A DNA stretch of 42,192 bases, from contig NZ_JAUYFU010000027.1 of the NCBI RefSeq assembly GCF_030689645.1, positions 1 to 42,192 on the forward strand. The letters are read 5' to 3'. Under the pieces are notes generated by a model. The model saw only the letters and a program-made list of their open reading frames with translations, was not told the DNA's origin and ran no database searches. The stretch is from Humidesulfovibrio sp. Lineage in GTDB: Bacteria > Desulfobacterota > Desulfovibrionia > Desulfovibrionales > Desulfovibrionaceae. Of the stretch, positions 15,663 through 25,381 are shown one piece after another. The number at the start of each line of letters is the position of its first letter. Position 1 is the first letter of the stretch. The translations under genes and the position numbers were made by a program.

Positions 15663-16930
15663 CACTTGTGCTGTTCTCCGTGGGCGTTTGCTGGCGTCAT
15701 GTCATGCCCCTTCATGTCGTGCCCCTTGGGCGTGGTTGCAGTTCCCAGGGACTCCAGAAACTTCAGCAGGGCCGAAAGGTCTGCATCGGCGAGGCCGGTT
15801 GTCGCGGGCATGATCGAGGGCTTGCCGATGCGCCCGGACGGGTCCTTGAGCACAGACTCGACGTAGGTTCGGTCAACCACGGCGCCATCGGTTGCGGAGC
15901 CCTTCTTGCGGAACATGCCCTTGAAGGTCGGCCCGGCGATGTCGCTGCCGTCCGTGGAGTGGCAGCCCAGGCAGCCCTGGGCCTCGGCCACGGCGCGGCC
16001 CGCTTCCGGCCCGTCGGCGGCGCTGTCGCCGCGCTCCAGGAAGTCCAGCATCAGCGTCAGTTCGTCGGCGGTGATCTGGTCCGCATAGGCGGGCATCATG
16101 GGCTCAAAGCCCTTCACCACGCCCTGTCGCGGCCCCATAATAATCATTTTGAGGCTGGCGGCGTCGTATTTGAGTTTCTTTTCCTTCTTGTCTGCGGTGA
16201 CGAGCACCGCTTCGCGGCCCCACACGTCCTTGAGGCTGGGGCCAATGGCCGCGCTTCCGTCCAGGCTGTGGCAGCCCAGGCAGCCCTTGGCGTCCAGCAG
16301 GGCCTTGCCCGGGTGTTTTGAGCCTGTACCCTTTTCAGCCAGGAAGCGGTCAAAGTCTTCCTGGCTCACGGCGCGTATGGCCGTGATCATCTTGGCGTGC
16401 GACAGGCCGCAGTAAACCGAGCAGAACACCACGAACTCGCCGGGCTTGTCGGCCCGGAACCAGCCATAGGTGGTCATGCCGGGCACGGTGTCGATCTTGA
16501 GGCGGAAGGCCGGGGCGAAGAAGCCGTGCAGCACGTCGGTGGACGAGAGCGCCAGCTTCACCGGCTTGCCCACGGGCACCACCAGGGTGCCGCTGTGTTT
16601 GCCGTTCTCGTACTCGAAATCCCAGGACCACATGCGGGCCATGACCTTGATCTCCATGGCGCCTTCCGGGGCGTCGCGCAGGGCGCGGTAGCTGTGCCAG
16701 CCGGAGTAGAACATGCCCATGACCAGGATGCTGGGCACCACGATCCAGATGACCTCGGCCAGCAGGTTGCCGGTGTAGGTTGCCGGGATGGGGTTTCGTT
16801 TGCGGCTGTAGCGGAAGACGAACCAGATCATGGCGGCGGTGATGCCGAGCAGCAGCACTGCCGAGATGCCGAAAATCAGCATGAAGGTGTTGTCCACCGC
16901 CTGGACCACGTTGACGAGCTTTGGTTCCAT
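15662..16930 (-). CDS. coxB: Cytochrome c oxidase subunit II with two fused cytochrome c domains
   Basis: 422 residues. Two N-terminal membrane helices (about 15-40 and 58-76) are followed by the cupredoxin domain with MWSWDFEY and a complete CuA site: His135, Cys170, Cys174, His178, Met181 (CSVYCGLSHAKM). Two cytochrome c domains follow, each with CLGCH (217-221 and 320-324) and likely Met ligands at Met279 (PMMPAY) and Met374 (SIMPAT). The C-terminus is His/Met-rich (GHDMKGHDMT). Subunit II takes electrons from cytochrome c. A dihaem subunit II is the form described for the Desulfovibrio cc(b/o)o3 oxidase. It is the last structural subunit gene of the operon and overlaps ctaB. Confidence 0.95.
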   Translation of the reverse strand: MEPKLVNVVQAVDNTFMLIFGISAVLLLGITAAMIWFVFRYSRKRNPIPATYTGNLLAEVIWIVVPSILVMGMFYSGWHSYRALRDAPEGAMEIKVMARMWSWDFEYENGKHSGTLVVPVGKPVKLALSSTDVLHGFFAPAFRLKIDTVPGMTTYGWFRADKPGEFVVFCSVYCGLSHAKMITAIRAVSQEDFDRFLAEKGTGSKHPGKALLDAKGCLGCHSLDGSAAIGPSLKDVWGREAVLVTADKKEKKLKYDAASLKMIIMGPRQGVVKGFEPMMPAYADQITADELTLMLDFLERGDSAADGPEAGRAVAEAQGCLGCHSTDGSDIAGPTFKGMFRKKGSATDGAVVDRTYVESVLKDPSGRIGKPSIMPATTGLADADLSALLKFLESLGTATTPKGHDMKGHDMTPANAHGEQHK

Positions 16931-16939
16931 GGCCTGCCC

Positions 16940-17263
16940 CTAATACCTGTAGCCCACGTCGACGAACGTGAGTCCGATGGCGATGGCCAGGATGACGAAG
17001 GCCGTGAGCACCATGCCTTTGATGATCCAGTTCTCGTACTTGAGGTGCATGAAGAAGAAGATGACCAGCGAGGCCTTGAGGCTGGCCACGCCCAGGGCCA
17101 CGATGACGTTCATGTACCCCAGGTCCACCTTGGCCACGGCCACGGTCGCTACGGTAAGGAGCATCAGCCCCACCCAGATGAGGGTGAGGAATCGGTAGCC
17201 AAGGGGCGCGTGCTCGTGGTCGTGCCCGTGGCCTTCAAGCTGCGTTGTCTGCGTTTGTGTCAT
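16940..17263 (-). CDS. coxD: Cytochrome c oxidase subunit IV (prokaryotic COX4 type)
   Basis: 107 residues from ATG 17263. Three membrane helices: about 22-43, 50-72 and 80-101. SLKASLVIFFFMHLKYE is typical of the prokaryotic subunit IV family. The N-terminus is His-rich (EGHGHDHEHAP), possibly metal binding. It lies between the subunit III and II genes, 14 bases after the former and 9 bases before the latter. A longer upstream reading overlaps subunit III in another frame and is not real. The subunit is a small stabilising component of the oxidase. Confidence 0.88.
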   Translation of the reverse strand: MTQTQTTQLEGHGHDHEHAPLGYRFLTLIWVGLMLLTVATVAVAKVDLGYMNVIVALGVASLKASLVIFFFMHLKYENWIIKGMVLTAFVILAIAIGLTFVDVGYRY

Positions 17264-17277
17264 GTGCGCCCCCGCCG

Positions 17278-17890
17278 TTAGGAGATGAGGTAGAACAGGG
17301 GGAACAGGTAGATCCACACCAGGTCCACGATGTGCCAGTAAAGCCCTGCGTTTTCGAGCACCACGTAGTCCTGGCCCGTGACCTTGCCCTGCTTGATGAG
17401 CAGCATGACCCACAGCAGCACCGATGCGCCGATGACGACGTGGATGCCGTGCAGGCCGGTCATGGCGAAATAAAGCCCGTAGAAGATGCTCTGGCCCTGG
17501 GGCAGCTGGCCCATGTGCTCCGAGCCGGGGATGAGCCCGTGGTGGAACTTGGCGCTCCACTCGATGACCTTGTTGACCATGAACGCCCCTGCGCAGGCTA
17601 CGGTGAAGGCCAGCAGGGTTTGACAGAATACGACCGCTCCGCGCCGAAGCGCCGTGATGGACAGCGCCACCGTGAGGCTCGAGGTGATGAGCACCACGGT
17701 GTTCAGGCCTCCAAGGAACACGTCGAGCGTCTTGCCGCCCTCGTGGAAGGCCTGGGGGAATTTGGCCCGGTAGGTGGCGTAGAGCAGGAACAGCCCGCCG
17801 AAGAGCAGGATCTCGGTGAACAGGAACAGCCACATGCCCATTTTCGAGGCGTGGTAGTCCTTGTGGGCCACAGGTGCGGAGGCGCTTAAT

Positions 17891-17898
<8 letters not shown>
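17278..17898 (-). CDS. coxC: Cytochrome c oxidase subunit III
   Basis: 206 residues with five membrane segments, the short form of subunit III. Visible signatures are KMGMWLFLFTEILLFGGLF near the N-terminus, EWSAKFHHGLIPGS in the middle and YFAMTGLHGIHVVIG and ENAGLYWHIVDLVWIYLFPLFYL at the end. The start at 17898 overlaps the subunit I stop (17891) by eight bases, which suggests translational coupling. Subunit III stabilises proton uptake by subunit I. Confidence 0.95.
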
Positions 17899-19510
<1,612 letters not shown>

Positions 19511-19574
19511 GTATGCCTCTGTTCGCTCGGTGGCGTTCGCCTATTGTTGTGTCTGCATGAACTGCCGGGCCGGG

Positions 19575-20471
19575 CTACGCTTGCGGCCCCTTCTTGTCCG
19601 CGCCGCGCTTCTTGCCGCCAAAGGCCAGAAAGAGCCCGAAGATGCCGAGGGCGGCGAGCACGCCCGCACCAGCCACCTTCACGAAGTCGAACACGTACCT
19701 GCGGCCTGCGGGGTCGTAGGTATAGCACATGGCGATGGCCCGCTTCACCGAAAAGCCGGTCTTCTCGGCCCCGGCCTCGGTGGTGGCCAGGGCGATGTCG
19801 AAGGCCAGGGGCCGGATGCCGTAAAGGTAGCGGGAAATCTTGCCCGTGGGCGTGAGCACGATGAGCGCGACGGAGTGCTGGAACGCGTCGCCCGCGCGCT
19901 GGTAGCCAAAGCCCACGGAATCCATGAGCCTGCGCACGTTCTGCTCGTCTCCGGTGAAAAAGCGCCAGGCCAGGGGCGGAAAGCCCGCCGCGCCCGCGTT
20001 GAAGAAGTCGCCCTTGCGTTTGGTGGCCGTGGCCGGGGTGTCGCGGTCGTCGAAGGAGACGGCCAGCACCTGGTAGTCCACGCCGGGCTTGAGCCCCACC
20101 TGGGGCAGCACCGTGGCCAGGGTTCCCAGCAACACGTTGCACTCGTTCGGACAGGAGTAATACACCGGGGCCAGAATGGTGGGCTTGTCCACCAATTGGG
20201 ACAGGCGCAGGCGCTGGCCGCCCTCGTCCAGCAGCTCCACGTCCAGATCCGCGTGCTGGCCCAGGCGCTCCGTTACTCCCGCTGCCGGGTTGACGGGCAG
20301 CGGCGGCTTGGGGGACGGGCCTTTTTTGACTGCCGCTTCGGGCGCGGCTGGGTGCGAATCATGTGATTGTTGTGCGGCGGCGGGCTCGCCTGTGGCGTTG
20401 GCCGCGCCTGCGCTCCCGGGGCAGGCCAGGAGCAGCAGGGCGGCCAGAGTCCATGCGGCGGTTCGGCGCAT
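19575..20471 (-). CDS. SCO1/SenC copper chaperone for CuA assembly
   Basis: 298 residues. A signal peptide covers about 1-24, then a His/Pro-rich linker (QQSHDSHPAAPEA), then the thioredoxin-like SCO domain (about 70-245). Copper ligands are Cys107 and Cys111 (SCPNEC) and His199 (AFQHSVAL). The C-terminus (about 258-285) has a second membrane segment with a basic tail (GGKKRGADKKG), so the domain is tethered at both or at the C-terminal end. Three bases separate it from the upstream cytochrome gene and 64 from subunit I downstream. Its job is delivery of copper to the CuA site of subunit II. Confidence 0.93.
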   Translation of the reverse strand: MRRTAAWTLAALLLLACPGSAGAANATGEPAAAQQSHDSHPAAPEAAVKKGPSPKPPLPVNPAAGVTERLGQHADLDVELLDEGGQRLRLSQLVDKPTILAPVYYSCPNECNVLLGTLATVLPQVGLKPGVDYQVLAVSFDDRDTPATATKRKGDFFNAGAAGFPPLAWRFFTGDEQNVRRLMDSVGFGYQRAGDAFQHSVALIVLTPTGKISRYLYGIRPLAFDIALATTEAGAEKTGFSVKRAIAMCYTYDPAGRRYVFDFVKVAGAGVLAALGIFGLFLAFGGKKRGADKKGPQA

Positions 20472-20474
20472 GGT

Positions 20475-20783
20475 TTACAACGTGCCCACGTAGGCGGCCA
20501 CGGCCTTGATGTCCTCGTCGGACATCTGGGCGGCCAGGTTCTCCATGGTGGCCTTTTTGGAGCCGCCATAGGTTTTGGCCTTGTAGCCTTTCATGGCCGC
20601 TACCAAGGCTTCGGCCTTCAGGCCCTTCACCGGCTTGCTCATGAGGGACTTGGAGCCGTCGGCCCCGTGGCAGCTTTGGCATTTCGCAGCGTAGACGGCT
20701 TGGCCGTCGTCTGCCAGGGCCGTTGCGGCCAGGGCCAGGGTCATGGCCAGCGCCAGAGCCGGAATGCTGGCGATGCGTTTCAT
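20475..20783 (-). CDS. Cytochrome c553-like monohaem cytochrome (copy 2)
   Basis: 102 residues from ATG 20783, with GGAGG shortly upstream. Signal peptide about 1-24 (ends ATALADD), then CQSCH at 35-39 as haem c site, and a Met in KKATMENL as likely sixth ligand. KGLKAEALVAAMKGYKAKTYGG resembles Desulfovibrio cytochrome c553. Roughly half of its residues match the next cytochrome upstream, so the pair is a tandem duplication. Probably a periplasmic electron donor to subunit II of the oxidase. A longer reading of the same frame back to 21578 runs through the other gene out of frame and is not real. Confidence 0.92.
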   Translation of the reverse strand: MKRIASIPALALAMTLALAATALADDGQAVYAAKCQSCHGADGSKSLMSKPVKGLKAEALVAAMKGYKAKTYGGSKKATMENLAAQMSDEDIKAVAAYVGTL

Positions 20784-20839
20784 GCGCGCCTCCTGTTCGG
20801 TTGTGCGGCCAAGAGCCGCCAATCCCCCCGGGCTATGGG

Positions 20840-21142
20840 CTAGAACTTGCTCACATAGGCGGCCAGGGCCTTGATGTCGTCCGCGGAAAGGGCTGCGCTC
20901 TGTCCTTCCATGACGGCCTTCTTGGCGCCGCCGAACTTCTTGGCCTTGTAACCTTCCAGAGCCGTGGTCACGGTGGCGGCGCTCATGCCCTTCAGGGCCT
21001 TGCTCTGGGCGGTCTTGGCGCCGTCGGCTCCGTGGCAGCCCGCGCATTTGGCGTACAGGGCTTTCCCGTCCGCAGCCAGGGCGGTGGAAACGGCGAAGCC
21101 AAGGGTCAGGGAAAGGGCCAGTGCGATGCTCAGTTTCTTCAT
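20840..21142 (-). CDS. Cytochrome c553-like monohaem cytochrome (copy 1)
   Basis: 100 residues. Signal peptide about 1-23 (LTLGFAVSTALA), haem site CAGCH at 33-37, and Met in KKAVMEGQ as likely axial ligand. Ends ALSADDIKALAAYVSKF, close to the mature c553 of Desulfovibrio vulgaris as I remember it. It is the first gene of the oxidase operon, with 56 bases to the second copy. Having two similar donors at the head of an oxidase operon suggests that c553 feeds the CuA/dihaem subunit. Confidence 0.92.
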   Translation of the reverse strand: MKKLSIALALSLTLGFAVSTALAADGKALYAKCAGCHGADGAKTAQSKALKGMSAATVTTALEGYKAKKFGGAKKAVMEGQSAALSADDIKALAAYVSKF

Positions 21143-21227
21143 GAGGTTCCCCCAGAGTGTTTGTGTGGTAGTCGTCCCACGATTTCGTCAGCCTGGGCCG
21201 ACGGAAACGGTGGATGGATTCAGTTTT

Positions 21228-21256
21228 CCTATGGCACGCTTTCGTGCTGTTGTCAG
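21228..21256 (-). promoter_or_regulatory. Possible promoter of the oxidase operon
   Basis: The minus strand has CTGACA (21256-21251), a 17-base spacer and CATAGG (21233-21228), about 85 bases before the first cytochrome start. The -35 box is good and the -10 box poor. A small hairpin (GCACG-AAAG-CGTGC) occupies the spacer; it lacks a T-run, so it is not a terminator for wrbA. It could be an operator, but there is no evidence beyond position. Confidence 0.28.
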
Positions 21257-21268
21257 CGATAATCGTGT

Positions 21269-21880
21269 CTAGGCCGCAAGCTTCTTGGCGATTTCCGCCA
21301 GGTGGCGCGCCTGGAAGCGCACGCCGTCCAGATCGCGCTCGCTGGGCTGGCGCGAGCCGTCGCCCCCGGCGATGGTGCTGGCCCCGTAGGGCGAGCCGCC
21401 GACGATCTCGTCCACGCCCATCTGGCCGATGAACGAGTAGGGCAGTCCCACGATGACCATGCCCTGGTGCATCAGGGTGGGGATGAAGGTGAGGATGGTG
21501 GACTCCTGGCCGCCGTGCTGCGTGCCGGAGCTGGTGAACACCCCGGCTGGCTTGCCGATGAGCGCGCCCTTGGCCCACAGGCCGCCGGTGGAGTCGAGGA
21601 ACTGGCGCATCTGGCCCGTCATGTTGCCGAAGCGCGTGGGCGTTCCGAAGAGCACGCCACCTGCTGCGGCCAGCACCTCCGGCGTAGCCAGGGGCACGTC
21701 GGCCTGGGCCTTGGAGGCCTCCAGCGCGCCCATTTTCGCCAGCACCTCGTCGGGCAGGGTCTCGGGCACGCGGTACAGGGTTGCCGTGACGCCGGGCACC
21801 TTGTTGGCGGCTTCAAGGGCGGCCTGGGCCATTGTGCGGATGTGTCCATACATGGAGTAGTAGACGATGGCGATATTCAT
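21269..21880 (-). CDS. wrbA: NAD(P)H:quinone oxidoreductase WrbA
   Basis: 203 residues from ATG 21880, chosen because [13 protein letters not shown] is the proper flavodoxin-like start and GGAG lies six bases upstream; an in-frame start 14 codons earlier lacks these. FMN-binding loops are visible: [11 protein letters not shown] (phosphate loop), [18 protein letters not shown] and [12 protein letters not shown], and the C-terminal [12 protein letters not shown] is diagnostic for WrbA. It reduces quinones by two electrons with FMN, protecting against redox cycling. It lies 86 bases after the REC-HD-GYP gene and just before the oxidase operon, which fits oxidative-stress use. Confidence 0.94.
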   Translation of the reverse strand: MNIAIVYYSMYGHIRTMAQAALEAANKVPGVTATLYRVPETLPDEVLAKMGALEASKAQADVPLATPEVLAAAGGVLFGTPTRFGNMTGQMRQFLDSTGGLWAKGALIGKPAGVFTSSGTQHGGQESTILTFIPTLMHQGMVIVGLPYSFIGQMGVDEIVGGSPYGASTIAGGDGSRQPSERDLDGVRFQARHLAEIAKKLAA

Positions 21881-21911
21881 GGCGTCTCCATTTGTTGTGT
21901 TGGTGGGAACC

Positions 21912-21941
21912 ATTATCGACAAGTAACCTATTTCACTCCAA
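21912..21941 (-). promoter_or_regulatory. Possible wrbA promoter
   Basis: The minus strand has GATAAT (21917-21912), five of six bases of the -10 consensus, 18 bases after TTGGAG (21941-21936), a weak -35 box. It lies 32 bases before the wrbA start. If used, wrbA would be expressed separately from the signalling operon. Confidence 0.3.
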
Positions 21942-21966
21942 TGTCCAGCATTGCCTCAAAGATTGT

Positions 21967-23004
21967 TCAGGGCTCGATGAGCGCACCCTCGAGCCTGTAG
22001 CCGCGTTCGCGGAACAGCATCAGGCACACGTTGGCCGCGCGCTCGTCGTAGAGTCTGCCACGGTTCTTTTCGATTTCAGCCAGAGCGGCGGTGATGCCCA
22101 GGCTGGGCCGGTAGGGACGGTGGGAGCACATGGCGTCAACCACATCGGCCACGGCCAGAATGCGCGCGCCCTGCGTGATGAACCGGCCATTGAGCCCCTG
22201 CGGATAGCCTGAGCCGTCCATGCGTTCGTGGTGCTGGCGGATGATGACTGCCACCGGCCAGTCCTGGTCCAGGTGCTTCAGGATGTCGTAGCCCACCTCC
22301 GGGTGCATCTGGATGACGGAGAGCTCCTCCGCCCGCAGAATGCCGGGGCGGTTCAGGAAGTCCGCAGGCACGTAGACCTTGCCGATGTCGTGCAGGAGCC
22401 CGGCGATGCGCAGGGTGTCCAGTTCGTCTGCGGAGAGGCCCATTTCCCGGCCCATGGCCAGGGCCAGGGCGGTGACGCGCTGCTGGTGCCCGGCCAGGTA
22501 CGCGTCGCGCGCCTCCACCAGGGTGGAGAACCCGCGCACGATGCCTTCGAGCAGCACCTTGCAGTGCTTGAGGGCGAAGAGTTCGCGCTGGTCGCGCAGC
22601 AGTTGGGCGTGGCGGCAGGCGTCCGACAGGGTCAGGCGCAGAAGGTCAGGCGGGCAGGGCTTGGTGAGGAAGCGGTACACGTAGCCCTTGTTGGAGGCGT
22701 CCATGGCGGCCTGCATGTCCGCGTGTCCGGTAAGCAGGATGCGCACCGTGTCCGGATGCGTGCGCGAGACGCGGGACAACAGCTCGATGCCGTCCATTCC
22801 GGGCATCTTGAGGTCGCTTACGATGACCGTGAACGGCCCGCATGTGTCCATGACGTCCAGGGCCTCCTGGCCGTCCTCGGCGGAAAAGATGTCAAATTCG
22901 TCCTTCAGCATGCGCCGAAAGGAATCAAGCAGGTTCTGGTCGTCGTCCACAAGCAGCACGCGGTATTTGGCGGTCTCCGCGATCCGGAAATCCTGGTCGG
23001 GCAC
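21967..23004 (-). CDS. Response regulator with HD-GYP cyclic-di-GMP phosphodiesterase domain
   Basis: 345 residues from a GTG start (23004) with AGGAG eight bases upstream. The receiver domain (about 13-130) has the phospho-acceptor Asp64 (VSDLKMPGMDG) and Lys115 (FLTKPCPPD). The HD-GYP domain (about 150-335) is complete: HDIGK (His205-Asp206), QMHPEVGYDIL, and HHERMDGSGYP with His258-His259 and Gly-Tyr-Pro at 266-268. Such proteins hydrolyse cyclic-di-GMP to GMP via pGpG. It is the last of four tandem signalling genes, 11 bases after the degenerate paralogue. Phosphorylation by the kinase of the same operon would control its activity; this is inferred. Confidence 0.94.
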   Translation of the reverse strand: MPDQDFRIAETAKYRVLLVDDDQNLLDSFRRMLKDEFDIFSAEDGQEALDVMDTCGPFTVIVSDLKMPGMDGIELLSRVSRTHPDTVRILLTGHADMQAAMDASNKGYVYRFLTKPCPPDLLRLTLSDACRHAQLLRDQRELFALKHCKVLLEGIVRGFSTLVEARDAYLAGHQQRVTALALAMGREMGLSADELDTLRIAGLLHDIGKVYVPADFLNRPGILRAEELSVIQMHPEVGYDILKHLDQDWPVAVIIRQHHERMDGSGYPQGLNGRFITQGARILAVADVVDAMCSHRPYRPSLGITAALAEIEKNRGRLYDERAANVCLMLFRERGYRLEGALIEP

Positions 23005-23015
23005 GTCTTGTTCTC

Positions 23016-24167
23016 CTAGGGCAGGGGCTGCAGCACAGCCACCGGCTGGTTTATTTTTATGCTCCGCGAATTGTCGATGAGGTACTCGATGACGGTCTCA
23101 TTCATCTCGCGGCCCTTGGCGATGAGCAGTAAGGTCTCCGTGCCGCGCACTCCATACAGGTCCTCGGCCATGATCATGCCGGGCGTGAGGCCAAGCAAGT
23201 GCACCTTCTGCATGACGTAGCGGGCATGTTCGGTGAGCACCTTGGCCAGGGCTGCCAGCACGGCCGGGTCGTATACGCCCTTGCGACGGTCCAGCTTGGT
23301 TATGGCGTCGCCCTTGGGCATGCCGTTGGCCAGCAGGATGTCGAAGTCCACCACCGCTTTGAGGATGCGCGCGCCCAGGGGGATCTGCTCGCCTTTCACA
23401 TCGTCCTTGGGCACGCCTCCGCCTTCGAAGTGCTTTTCCTGGTAGCCCACGATGGCCGCCACGCGGTCCATGCGCGGAATCTTGGTCACCAGGCGCGCCC
23501 CAAAGGCCGGGTGGCCTAAGAACTGCTTCTCCTCGGCGTCGGTAAGGGGCTTGCCCTTCTCCACTTTGTTGATGAGCGAGTCGGGCAGGGTGATGAACCC
23601 CACCACTGAGAGCATGGCCGCTGTCTCGGTTTCCCAGGGGCGCGGGTCGCCCACGCCTTTGCTCACCCCGCGCAAGTACGGCAAAATACGCGACACCCGC
23701 CCGAACACCTCCGGCTTCACCAGGGAAATGAGATCGCAGAGCACGGACACGCTGCCGGTGAGGGTCTTCTCCAGCAGTTCGCGCTCGGCGGTGACGAGGT
23801 CGAAGTGCCGGAAGGCGTCGTCCAGCACCTTCTCTATGGTGTCCGGCGGGCAGGGCTTGGTGAGCAGTCTGAAGATGCTGCCCTCGTTCACGGCCTGGAT
23901 GGCGATGTCCAGGTCGGCATGGCCGGTCAAAAGCACGCGCACCGTGTCCGGGCTGCCGTGGCGGATGACGCGCAGCATGTCCACCCCGTTCATGCCGGGC
24001 ATGCTGTAGTCGCTGATGACCACGGCAAAGGGACCCTGGCGCGCCGCAGCCTCTATTCCGGCCTTGGCGCCCTCGGCTGTGACCAGCTCGGCCTTTTTGC
24101 GCAACTGGCGCTTGAAGCTCTCCAGCAAGTTCACGTCGTCGTCGACGAAAAGCACTTTTCGGTTCAT
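23016..24167 (-). CDS. Response regulator with degenerate HD-GYP-like domain
   Basis: 383 residues from ATG 24167, with GGAAGG upstream and a four-base ATGA overlap with the previous gene. The receiver domain (about 1-120) keeps Asp53 (ISDYSMPGMNG) and Lys104 (LLTKPCPPD) and is nearly parallel to the next gene's receiver. The second domain (about 135-330) aligns with HD-GYP in layout but lacks the catalytic residues: VVGFI (188-192) stands where HDIGK is expected, and YQEKHFEGGGVP (242-253) stands for HHERxDGSGYP. GHPAFGARLVTKIP matches the xHPexGaxil segment. About 45 further residues end the protein (LLLIAKGREMNETVIEYL). Probably non-catalytic, acting as a cyclic-di-GMP or protein-binding partner. 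Confidence 0.85.
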   Translation of the reverse strand: MNRKVLFVDDDVNLLESFKRQLRKKAELVTAEGAKAGIEAAARQGPFAVVISDYSMPGMNGVDMLRVIRHGSPDTVRVLLTGHADLDIAIQAVNEGSIFRLLTKPCPPDTIEKVLDDAFRHFDLVTAERELLEKTLTGSVSVLCDLISLVKPEVFGRVSRILPYLRGVSKGVGDPRPWETETAAMLSVVGFITLPDSLINKVEKGKPLTDAEEKQFLGHPAFGARLVTKIPRMDRVAAIVGYQEKHFEGGGVPKDDVKGEQIPLGARILKAVVDFDILLANGMPKGDAITKLDRRKGVYDPAVLAALAKVLTEHARYVMQKVHLLGLTPGMIMAEDLYGVRGTETLLLIAKGREMNETVIEYLIDNSRSIKINQPVAVLQPLP

Positions 24168-25375
24168 TTGCCTTCCGCTCCCAGGCCCATGACCAGCACG
24201 GCCTGGCGCCATTCGGCGTAGCGTTCCGGCCCGCCGATGGCGTCCAGCCGTTCCGGCGTGGGCGTGGCCTTGGCGTAGTGTTCGTTGAATACGAAAATGT
24301 CATGGTCCAGCAGGTTGGCGAAGTGGACGATGTCTGCGGCGTCCAGGCCGTCTTCCTGCGGAGCTGGGTCATGGTGGCGCGCCACGGCCTGCACCACCTG
24401 CGGAGGCAGTCCCCAAAGGCCCAGAAGGTATGCGCCCACCTCAGCGTGGGTCATGCCGAGCTGCTCGGCCTCCACCTCGGCCACGCGGCGGTTGTTGGCC
24501 CGGACCTCGTCATAGATGCGCACGCACTCTTCTGCGCAGTGGGTCTCCAGAAGCAGCTTGCCCATGTCGTGCAGCAGCCCGGCGATGTAGGCGTGGTCGG
24601 CTTCCTCCCCGGACAGGCCCTCGTGATGGGCGATGGTGCGGGCCATGGCCCCGGTGCGCATGCTGTGGCTCCAGAGCATGGGCAGGGAGAATGACGCCCG
24701 GCCGATGTGCTGGAAGCTGCTGAACACGTGCATGGACAGGATCACCGAACGGATGACGTTGACCCCGAGCACGATGACCGCCTGCTGCGGCGCGGCGATG
24801 TGCCGCGGCAGGCCGAAATACGAGGAGTTCACCAGCTTCAGGATGTTGGCGCTCATGCCCATGTCGCGGGCCACGATGTCGCCGATGTCCTTGGGCGAAG
24901 GATCGCCTCTGGCGAGCTCCGCAGTGATGCGGGTGTAAATGTCCGGCAGCACGGGCAGGTGCTCCACCCGGGCGATCTTGTCCAGCACGCTTTTGTTGGG
25001 CACCAGGTCGCGCGCGCCCATGGCCAGCTCCAGGGCGCTCACCAGTTGCTTTTCGTCGCAGGGTTTAGTGAGGTACTGGTGGGTGGGGGCGATGCTCTGC
25101 CCCACCATCTCCTGGTCCGAGTAGCCGGACAGGGCGAAGCGGATGGTGCCTGGGTGTTCCTTCATGACCAGCCGCAGCAGCTGCGGGCCGTCCATGCCGG
25201 GCATGCGCATGTCCGAGACGATGGCGTCGACATGCTGTTTCGACATGAGCTCCAGGGCCTCTGCCCCGGAATTGGCGAAGAGCATGTCCCATTTGTCGCG
25301 CATGGGCCGCAGCATGCGTTTGAGTCCCTGGAGGATGTTCGGCTCGTCGTCCACAAAGAGAATTGTGCGCTTCAT
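24164..25375 (-). CDS. Response regulator with HDOD domain
   Basis: 403 residues from ATG 25375. The receiver domain (about 1-120) has Asp55 (VSDMRMPGMDG) and a Lys in YLTKPCDEKQL. The HDOD domain (about 125-330) is recognised by LPVLPDIYTRI, ARDMGMSANILKLVNSSYFGLPR, AVIVLGVNVIRSVILS and AGLLHDMGKLLLE; about 50 residues follow. HDOD proteins are signalling scaffolds without proven catalytic activity and often sit with cyclic-di-GMP and chemosensory genes. Six bases after the kinase gene and overlapping the next gene, so it is part of one operon. Confidence 0.92.
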   Translation of the reverse strand: MKRTILFVDDEPNILQGLKRMLRPMRDKWDMLFANSGAEALELMSKQHVDAIVSDMRMPGMDGPQLLRLVMKEHPGTIRFALSGYSDQEMVGQSIAPTHQYLTKPCDEKQLVSALELAMGARDLVPNKSVLDKIARVEHLPVLPDIYTRITAELARGDPSPKDIGDIVARDMGMSANILKLVNSSYFGLPRHIAAPQQAVIVLGVNVIRSVILSMHVFSSFQHIGRASFSLPMLWSHSMRTGAMARTIAHHEGLSGEEADHAYIAGLLHDMGKLLLETHCAEECVRIYDEVRANNRRVAEVEAEQLGMTHAEVGAYLLGLWGLPPQVVQAVARHHDPAPQEDGLDAADIVHFANLLDHDIFVFNEHYAKATPTPERLDAIGGPERYAEWRQAVLVMGLGAEGK

Positions 25376-25381
25376 GCTGGC

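Noticed and set aside
21234-21247. GCACG-AAAG-CGTGC hairpin between wrbA and cytochrome c553
   Set aside because: Stem of five bases and no T-run, so not supported as a terminator.
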